Of a DNA stretch of 64,000 nucleotides, positions 57,198 to 64,000 are shown in pieces. The notes under the pieces are model-generated. The model ran no database searches. It was not told where the DNA came from and worked only from the letters and a program-made list of their open reading frames with translations. The DNA comes from Chlorops oryzae (Eukaryota > Arthropoda > Insecta > Diptera > Chloropidae), in NCBI GenBank assembly GCA_020466095.1, contig CM035806.1, positions 64,777,587 to 64,841,586 of the forward strand, written 5' to 3'. The translations under genes and the position numbers were made by a program. Each line of letters starts with the position of its first letter. Position 1 is the first letter of the stretch.

Positions 57198-59336
57198 TTA
57201 CTCTTCAACTTCTGATTCGGAAAGCTCTACATCATCGATAATTAAAACGCTATCATTATTTTCATCAGCATCGTCATCATTATCAGATTCCGTTGCATTT
57301 GAGGAACTGGATGCAGCTATAGTTGGAGCTTCCAAAAGTTCTCCGATTTCTTTTGCGTATGAAAAATTAGATTTCTGTATGTTTTTTGAATTTATATTTG
57401 TAATAACGGGATCGGAACTATCCATTGCCCTGAAAAACAAATCTTCTAAATTTTCTGTACGGCTGGTTTTGCGCGCGTGGTGTAGTCTATCTCTCTTGTA
57501 ATATTTGTTACGACACTCAGACGCTTCCTCTCCTAACATGCCTATAGGTAGAATAGAAGAACTTATTATTTCAGCACCATGAATTAAGATCTTATGTAAA
57601 GTGGATGACATTTGATACCACCCGTACTGTTTGAGGTACAAATCAGCCGTAACCTTACAAAGTTCGTCAAATTTAGAAGCACTAATAGGAAGATGGCATG
57701 ACAAGGATACTAAAATTTTCTTGAAATTCGCAATCAGTCCAGGATCAAGATCTAAAATGTTAGCAAGCTTCTGCGGATTTTCGAAAGCTTTTCTGGCAGT
57801 ATTTCCATTATTTGTCGACCCTGACCCACCTGGCTTAGGTTTGCTCACTACTAAACCCAATTCTTGCCACATACGGTCTTGAATGTATCTTTTTTTAGCT
57901 GTCACCGCAATTCGATCCTTCTCGTCTTTAACTTTCCAACGTTTTATTCCTAACTTGCTAGAAATATTGAGGCATATCTCGAAAAGTCTTATCCAAGCAT
58001 GCAGAGGACTTAGACCGTATTGTAAAGCTTTGGGATCTGGTAAAAAAATTGACTTTTCAACGTTTGACAAGTCATTGAAAGTTGAGGGAGTTGCATGGCA
58101 TATTGGGCAGCTTTGCATTGACTTTGTGTTGGTAATTATTTTCAAAACTTTCCCATCTATTAGCGTCAATAAGAGAGCAAAATGTATCACAACGCGGTGG
58201 TTGCTATCGAATGAAATTTTAAGGGGAACCAATTTCTCAATCTCCTCTTCCACTTCTTTCTTTAGTGAAAGTACCAGTTCAGTAGTTTCTGTTGCGTACT
58301 GAACAATAAGCGGACGGCATGATTTTGGAGACTGAGAGCAAGGATTGTTCCAAAAAATCACATTGTTCGATTCATTATTGTGTACTAATCGAAGGGGTAT
58401 AATACTTGCAACAAAAAGGCTGCCATCTTTTTGAGAAACGTTTTCTCCTTCGTTAGCATAATTTTGATTGTAGCTTGGAAAACCGGTACAGCCATCAAAT
58501 CCCCAAGAAAACATCATTAGAGCTTCTAGCTGGTTTACTTCTCTGCATTGCATATATTGTAATATCACTTCTGTCTGAATTCCAAAAATTCTTTCAGTGG
58601 TATGATTTAATATAGCTTGCAAAGTAACTTTAGCTACTTTTTCGGTAACACTAATGAACTCTTTTGGAGGACGACATTTTTGCTTTGCAGCTCGTACTTC
58701 AATATAACTCGGCCAAATATCTGCTCCACACGATTTCGTCTCTAAACGCATGTTTTGATAAAGTTGTTTGCTTACTGAATTTTTTATCAGAAATTCCAAA
58801 GCTTCATTTGGCGTTTTCCGTGTTATTTTGACACCCTTATTTTCAAAATCGTCCATATTATCTGAAGGTCTTGATATTTTTTTAAGCAATAAACTAAGCT
58901 GAGTATTTCCAGAACGTTTTGCGGCAAATTTACAAGCCATTAAAATTCGTTCTGGATCATTCTGGAGGTTGGAACTCACCGAAGAAACGTCTCTGCGTTT
59001 TGAACGATCTGATTTTTCAGAAAACGGCAAGGCGGGACGGCCAGGCTTTGATGTGCTCATATTGTACTTTGGATTCCGGACATTGATGTTAAAGTCCGAA
59101 TCCAGCCATGTTCTATTAAATATTTCGTTACTCTTCTTAGCTAATCTGGCAGCATTTTTCCGCTTACTATTTGTAAGCTTTAAAGCAGATAGTGAAGCTT
59201 TTAACCTTTTGACATCTTCAACTTGAACACTTTCCCGATTAATTTTTAAAATGCCAAATATAACTGTAACAGCAGCATCCAAATCGGTATATTCATTAAT
59301 AACACCAATAACAACCCCTTTTTTTAGTTTATACAT
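57198..59336 (-). CDS. Transib/RAG1-like transposase, 712 codons, uninterrupted
   Basis: Minus-strand ORF. ATG at 59336 with an in-frame TGA three codons upstream. Likely a DDE-type recombinase that cuts and joins the element's CAC termini. Seen: SWGFDG with D281 (like RAG1 D600); CPIC 410-413 and HKILIH 581-586 (spacing of RAG1 zinc ligands C727/C730 and H937/H942); GLSPLHAWIRLFE 441-453; GNTARK 511-516 (RAG1 has GNFARK); GEEASECRNK with E607 aligning to RAG1 E962. The position matching RAG1 D708 falls at ATET (347-351), a Thr followed by E350, so the canonical second Asp seems absent. The N-terminus (1-130) is basic; the C-terminus (680-712) is acidic (DNDDDADENND). No RING or RAG2 partner seen. 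Family call rests on remembered motifs plus the element's ends and duplication. Confidence 0.87.
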   Translation of the reverse strand: MYKLKKGVVIGVINEYTDLDAAVTVIFGILKINRESVQVEDVKRLKASLSALKLTNSKRKNAARLAKKSNEIFNRTWLDSDFNINVRNPKYNMSTSKPGRPALPFSEKSDRSKRRDVSSVSSNLQNDPERILMACKFAAKRSGNTQLSLLLKKISRPSDNMDDFENKGVKITRKTPNEALEFLIKNSVSKQLYQNMRLETKSCGADIWPSYIEVRAAKQKCRPPKEFISVTEKVAKVTLQAILNHTTERIFGIQTEVILQYMQCREVNQLEALMMFSWGFDGCTGFPSYNQNYANEGENVSQKDGSLFVASIIPLRLVHNNESNNVIFWNNPCSQSPKSCRPLIVQYATETTELVLSLKKEVEEEIEKLVPLKISFDSNHRVVIHFALLLTLIDGKVLKIITNTKSMQSCPICHATPSTFNDLSNVEKSIFLPDPKALQYGLSPLHAWIRLFEICLNISSKLGIKRWKVKDEKDRIAVTAKKRYIQDRMWQELGLVVSKPKPGGSGSTNNGNTARKAFENPQKLANILDLDPGLIANFKKILVSLSCHLPISASKFDELCKVTADLYLKQYGWYQMSSTLHKILIHGAEIISSSILPIGMLGEEASECRNKYYKRDRLHHARKTSRTENLEDLFFRAMDSSDPVITNINSKNIQKSNFSYAKEIGELLEAPTIAASSSSNATESDNDDDADENNDSVLIIDDVELSESEVEE

Positions 59337-59345
59337 ATTAAATCA

Positions 59346-59953
59346 ATATATCAATAAATAGAACAACGACTGCAAAAAACGAAACCACACAGCTGGTTTC
59401 GTGGCTCATCAAACTTTTAAAGAGAATATGTATGGAAAAATTTATAAAACTGTTGAGAATTATACACATGCGAAAATAAATCAATTAAGAGCAGTTTTGT
59501 TTTTTATTATTTCGAAAGCACATAATAAGCACAGAAGTACCATAAAAAAATTGAATTTTCGTAAAAGGTTGTAACAAAAGAATTGAGTTTGCGTTCTTGC
59601 ATATAAACATCGCGAAAGGAAAGAAATGTTTATAGTACTCGCGAAAGTTTCCTTGTTCGGCATGACGTATGAAATTCCGCAAATTTCCACATACCTCCTT
59701 CGATCGAGTTTTGTATGACGTTTATTACAAAAAACAAATATTTTCTTAAAATAGCAGTATTTACGATTATTTGATATGCAAAGTGAGTAGAAGCACGAAA
59801 AAATTTCTTTTTTTTTTATTGTGATCATAGGAAACAGTTCTAAAATATTTTAAGTAAAATTTTTTTTTAATTTTTTAGTTAAACTAACCATTTGCAACTT
59901 AAAATAATATAGAAAATCTGTATTCCCCCACTCTGTGTACAGAAAAACAACTA
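59346..59953. other. 5' region of the Transib-like transposase, no ORF supported
   Basis: AT-rich; presumably contains the transposase promoter. A 115-codon minus-strand frame (59481-59828) shows no recognisable domain. Confidence 0.45.
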
Positions 59954-60100
59954 ATGTATCAAGTTACATGTTTCAGAAAAACAAAAAATTTTTCAACTTT
60001 AAGGCGTCATATAAAAGAACATAGTGATCTTCTGACAGAAATATTTAGCTGTGATGTGTGTCAAACCATTCTTAAAAGGATAGCATACTTATTTTTAGGA
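59954..60100 (+). pseudogene. Zinc-finger-like fragment near the right end of the Transib-like element
   Basis: Plus-strand frame TCFRKTKNFSTLRRHIKEHS, then FSCDVCQTILKR. The first part has C-x12-H-x3-H (the last three ligands of a C2H2 finger), and the second starts a new CxxC. The upstream first Cys and the downstream His pair are missing. TACATGTTTCAG at 59969-59985 could be a splice acceptor. Could be an exon of a second gene, a captured host piece, or chance. Confidence 0.35.
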
Positions 60101-60442
60101 AATAGCATAGTTTTTTTAACGGACTTTTGGCCAAAATTCAGGGCTGCGGGCCCAGTGTGAAGTGTACGTGCGCAGAGGAGCCACATTTTGAACTCTGATT
60201 GTCGTAACCTTATAATTAGGGCAACCAAATATCATATTTTTCTTATTTTCCAAAAAAAAGTCATATTTTATGACAAAAAAAATGTATTTGTTTTTCCTTG
60301 ATTTTATTGCAAAGTCAAACAAAACTTTCGTAGCTTATAAAAAGTATAAATTAATATCTGTTCAATAAAATCCTTAGATAGCCTGGGGGTAAGAGTCTTC
60401 CATATATTTACATAAATAAGAATTAGGGTGTGGGTTCGATCC

Positions 60443-61099
60443 TTTTTATACCCAGCGTACGCAGGGTATACTAGTTTTGTGCAAAACTTGTAACAGGGAG
60501 AACTAAGCTCCGGAGATATAGACATATGTTATATATATAGAAATGATCAGGATCAAAAACTGAATCGATTTAGACATGTCCGTCTGTCCGTTCGTCTGTC
60601 CGTCCGTCCGTCCGTACGTGGTCGGATCTCCTCCGAAATGGCTGAACCAATGAAGTCGAAATTTGGCACACATGTATATCGGGGTCTGAGTATGATCCTA
60701 AGACATCCGCCCACTTCCACGCCCACAAATTAATTTATTGTGTTTTCAGTAAAATGCTTGTAACTTGCGAACCACTCAACACATTCCATTGATATTTGGT
60801 GTACTGGTAAAATACGAAAAGGGACATATCCTGGAACAAAATGGACGCCGTCTTCCTCGAGCCACGCCCACAAATAAGCCCACAAATAAGGAATTATCGT
60901 AACTTCCGAAGTAAAAGGCGTAGATGCTTCAAATTCGCATTATAGGTTGACCAAGGCGAATGAAAGGTGTAGGAAAAAATTTAATGTGGCCCGCCCACTG
61001 CCACGCCCACAAATGGAGAGGCAAAGCATAGTGCGCCAATAATGTCGGGACGCTGGCTATTTCAAAGTCGGGCTTGACCGACTTTAGCTTTCTTACTTA
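60443..61099 (+). mobile_element. Family B Helentron/HINE-like element, best complete copy
   Basis: Head CTTTTTATACCCAGCGTACG, where TATACCC-AGCGTACGCA-GGGTATA forms a hairpin. Short GTCC/GTCT array at 60577-60615. Body GGTCGGATCTCCTCCGAAAT. Tail: GACGCTGG (reverse of the head CCAGCGT), hairpin AAAGTCGGGCTTGACCGACTTT and CTTTCTTACTT before a T run. Contains the uninterrupted TTTATTGTGTTTTCAG site. Confidence 0.85.
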
Positions 61100-61179
61100 T
61101 TTTTTTTTTTTTTTTGTGAAGGAACTGTAGCTGTACCTAGGTACAAGTAAAAAGGAACTGTTACAACAATGCTAATATC

Positions 61180-63460
61180 CCACTAGCTCTATCAAAAACC
61201 TATCTTCGAATTATAAAATCATCTATGAATGAAAGTGAGTTCGAAATGAAAGCGTAAAAGTTTTCTATGCTACTCGGTCGCTGGTAATGTGGTATGTTCT
61301 TCCTCCAAGTTTAGACCCATAAAGAAAATTGCATTGCCGCATTATAAATAGTTCCACCAAACAGGCTCATTGATAGCTGGGATTCTGACAGCAGTCTTAA
61401 GAGTCGCGAGAAATTAGACTCTTTAATGGTGTCCTATGGAACATTTATTAGGTGTCCAGTTACATTTAAATACTCCTAGGCTACGTATTGAAATTCTGCA
61501 CCAAAAGCAACTTCACTTTCTTTCAAAAACTTTGGATCTGAAGAAACACTTGTCATAAAAGTAAAAAGCTTGCTGAGAAACGATTTCGCAAATAAATTTT
61601 TTGAATGTCAAGGCAAATCAATTAAAAAAAAAAAGTCAACAGTTTTTGCTATTACCACAGTAATTACTCCCTGGGATTTATGGAAGTATTTCGCCACATC
61701 GTAAGATTTCAAAGTTCATATTTTTTTTTTTTATATTTCATTAAAATAACTAAATCGCAAAAATTATGTAAATGCTTTTGTACTGAGTCCAAAGTGGATT
61801 AATCTGAATATAAAAAGCCAAAAAAAAAACAAAATTAAAATAATAATAATAAAATTTCTCAGCGTAGCTTCGCCTCAAACTCTTAAGGCCCTTCAATTAA
61901 TTTTAAGGCTTCTCGTTGCGAATTTTTTTACGCCTTTTTAAATGAGTTTAAGCATTTTCATGACCGCTGTCATTTATATTATCATTATCATCATTTTTAT
62001 TATTACATCTGCTCCGATCAACGGCTTTGAAAATTGCACAAACGATAAACAAACAGACACAGACAGAGCGAAAGAGGCAGAGTGCCCAAAAGTTACTCAC
62101 CCAATTTGATGCACCTATCTTCACGACTTTCATTACAAAATATTTGCAATTACAAGTGTATTCCCCCCGATCGGCGCTCGTTCCTCAAGTTCATACTGTA
62201 ATGACCCAAGTTGATTGGACAGCAGCAGTGGCAGTGGCAGCGGCAGCAACTACTTTTCCTGTGCTACGTGCCATTTGCAATGTTTGAATACGATTTTTTC
62301 CCAATGTTTGACATGCATTCATGCGGTAAAATGGAAAAACGACAAAACGGCTGTGAGCAGTAAAATGTGACCGTACCACTTGTGTCCGTCTTTGGGGGAT
62401 ATGAAAGAAAAATGAGTTTTCAAAATCGCGAAACAAAGCAAAAATATACACACAGATATATTGATGAATAAAAAACATCCAGCCTAGACGTTTATCGTAA
62501 ATACTCGCTTTTACTTATCGCCAGCGTCGCGTCGCGACGCGTCGTCGTCCTCGTCGTCAGTGGCTTCAGTGGCTTCAACCACTCGCGCAATTGCTTCAGT
62601 AATGGCAGCTCTTTGCGTGATAATTTCATCTTGCGCTGTGTTGTGTTATTTTTTTCTCTCTCTTTTCTATTTCTATTTCTGCATCTGTGTGAAGAGCTCC
62701 ACGGCCCCACTGACATTGCCGTTGACATTGAAAAATGCTCTTTGCCAATTCGTTTTTCTCTGTGTACCAGGACTTTGTGGTCTCTATCTTTAAAGCATTT
62801 TCTTTTAGTATTATTTTTATTTATGTTATTATTATTACTATTATTATTTTTATTATTATTATTATTATCTTCTGTTATACTTTTTTGCAACACGAGACGA
62901 GATGTGAGAAGACGTTTCTGTGTTTCTTAATTGTTGCAGCTTTTGCTTTTATTGTTATTACTGATGGTTATTTTTAAAAGGTAATTGCTCTTGAAAAAAC
63001 AGGAGGAAAATAAGAAATGATTTTTAATTTTTTTTTTTTTTTTTTTTGGGTTTGCTCTTTTCCGAAACCCGAGCCGCAAACAAAGTAAATAAGGCATTAA
63101 GATTATAAAATCATAAAGCAAAATAGATCAAAATGAATGAGAAAAAAATTTTAAACGAGAAAAAAGTCGAACTTGTGACCACGAATACATAAGTTGTTGA
63201 CACTTTGAAGTTTGTAAAACTGGAAAGTAGGCTGGAAAGTTGGATGGAAAACAAGATTTTCAACATGGTAGCTGGCGAAAAAAAAATGCGAAAATGCTTT
63301 TTGAATTTTATTAAAAATCTTTGAGTATTCATTACAGAATATAAAAGTTAATTATGTATTCAATTACTTTGGGCGAAAGTTTTCAAACGATGTTGTATCA
63401 AACAGATGAGGCTTGCAGGAATTCTACCTGCGCACTTATGTATGCGTGCACACTATCTTC
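61180..63460. other. Non-coding stretch with low-complexity repeats
   Basis: No gene recognised. (TTA)n-like run at 62820-62875 and GTCGTC-type run at 62530-62560. The 133-codon minus-strand frame (62492-62893) is Asn/Lys/Arg-rich low complexity. Confidence 0.5.
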
Positions 63461-63602
63461 TCAGCTCACCAACGCTTGTGCAATAATCTTTCGCCGTTCG
63501 GTTCTATCGGTAGCTGCATGCCTCCAGTTGACGATTCTCCCAGCTGCAAGATCGGCATCGACGTTGTCTATCCATCTCTTCTTGGGTTCGTTCTCGCTGT
63601 CT
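63461..63602 (-). pseudogene. 3' tail fragment of a non-LTR retrotransposon ORF
   Basis: Minus-strand reading DSENEPKKRWIDNVDADLAA, then GRIVNWRHAATDRTERRKII and AQALVS before a stop at 63461. The PKKRWIDNV...NWR..ATDR.E(W/R)R pattern is the common C-terminal tail of insect non-LTR reverse transcriptases. The rest of the ORF is absent upstream (an in-frame stop lies just before DSEN). Different element from 7522-7653. Confidence 0.65.
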
Positions 63603-64000
63603 TAGACCTATTGGCTTTTGCAAAACGAGTGCATTATGAGTGCACTATTCGAACTGAGAAAAAAGTTATCTCTTCTCTAGTCAATATGTAACCATAGGTC
63701 TAACAATGACTGTCAACTGATAAAAAATAAAAGTTTCTTGAATTAGTATCGGCCTTAGAGAGGAGATGCAATCAGCTTTCAAGGAAAATTTAAAATAGAT
63801 ATATTCTCAGTACAACCTTGATATAGCAAATCTCAAGGAGATAAAAGGCACACATGCGATATGGTAATCTCTTTTTAATTGCAATTTTTATTTGATTTGA
63901 TGGAACTAAGATATGGTCTCTGATTACAGTGATTCAGTGAGGTGAGCGAACTTGTTGCAGAACCAATCGTAAAATGAGCAAGTTCGAACCTTAAATGATG
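63603..64000. other. Non-coding stretch at the window end
   Basis: No recognisable gene or element. Confidence 0.5.

Larger units (their letters stand above)
56775..60159 (-). mobile_element. Transib/RAG1-like DNA transposon, complete ends and intact ORF
   Basis: 3385 bp flanked by AAGTG at 56770-56774 and 60160-60164. Left end CACATTGGGCCAGAAC, reversed right end CACACTGGGCCCGCAG. After an unconserved ~10-bp spacer both ends carry AATTTTGGCCAAAA in register without gaps. CAC-A-N-TG termini and a 5-bp duplication are the Transib hallmarks, and the end resembles an RSS heptamer. Subterminal repeats lie at 56845-57027. One large ORF (57198-59336) is on the minus strand. Confidence 0.9.
56139..61171. 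mobile_element. hAT-like bracket containing the Transib-like and family B elements
   Basis: Left CAGTGTTGTAATG and reversed right CATTGTTGTAACAG are similar ends. Both carry GTACCTAGGTAC palindromes ~40 bp in. The flanks CTAATATG (56131-56138) and CTAATATC (61172-61179) match at 7 of 8 positions. No hAT transposase was recognised inside, so this is probably a non-autonomous element that later received other insertions. Confidence 0.6.

Noticed and set aside
59481..59828. 115-codon minus-strand frame upstream of the Transib-like transposase
   Set aside because: Phe/Cys/Lys-rich AT-biased translation with no recognisable domain; could not be linked to the transposase by a splice site.
62492..62893. 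133-codon Asn/Lys/Arg-rich frame on the minus strand
   Set aside because: Low-complexity translation of TTA/ATT repeats; no domain, and the complementary strand is equally open.
1..64000. Prokaryotic features such as CRISPR arrays, operons or Shine-Dalgarno sites
   Set aside because: The sequence is eukaryotic and AT-rich with introns and transposons; the tandem repeats seen are microsatellites without regular spacers.
1..64000. LTR retrotransposons or endogenous retroviral genes
   Set aside because: I looked for protease, RNase H/integrase and paired long direct repeats and found none; all reverse transcriptases here are non-LTR type.

Overview
This is a window of an AT-rich insect nuclear genome. 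It looks like a higher dipteran, plausibly a tephritid-type fruit fly, although the species cannot be fixed from the sequence alone. The reasons are fly-type core promoter and splice signals, R1/LOA and Jockey retrotransposons, Tc1/mariner, hAT, piggyBac-type and Transib elements, and recurrent short elements carrying (GTCC/GTCT)n microsatellites. Host coding content is very low. The only convincing host gene part is a TATA/Inr promoter near 51.3 kb, a ~730-nt 5' UTR with two short upstream ORFs, and a first coding exon (52056-52179) encoding a signal-peptide-like N-terminus that ends at a consensus splice donor. Everything to the right (52.2-64 kb) may be its first intron.

Layout. 0.6-4.7 kb: decayed R1/LOA-type non-LTR retrotransposon on the minus strand, flanked by mariner-like inverted ends. 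7.5-16.3 kb: short retroelement tail, a two-copy MITE, a ~620-bp foldback, a frameshifted DD37E-type transposase, a broken Jockey-like reverse transcriptase interrupted by another element, and MITEs with 3-bp, TA and 8-bp target duplications. 19-22.5 kb: Helentron/HINE-like families A and B, one B copy carrying a ~370-bp tetranucleotide expansion and a 170-bp MITE. 27-37 kb: a hAT relic inside a family A element, tRNA-like relics, two more family A copies, a TA-flanked MITE, and a pogo-like element split by a Jockey-type insertion with an 11-bp target duplication. 40.3-42.7 kb: a Tc1/mariner element with DD41D spacing and 580-bp terminal inverted repeats. 43-49.8 kb: second copies of several MITEs, a piggyBac-type MITE and a degraded ZMYM1-like hAT transposase.

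The most interesting object is at 56775-60159: a complete-looking Transib/RAG1-like transposon. It has 5-bp target duplications (AAGTG), termini beginning CACATTG and CACACTG (the RSS-heptamer pattern), a second conserved A/T block in both ends, subterminal repeats, and one uninterrupted 712-codon ORF. That ORF retains a RAG1-like Asp motif, a CxxC and HxxxxH zinc ligand set, a GN-x-ARK motif and the catalytic-Glu motif, but appears to lack the canonical second Asp. It lies inside a larger hAT-like bracket (56139-61171) and downstream of the host first exon. Because most of the window is nested transposons, many long open frames are repeat artefacts and are left out.
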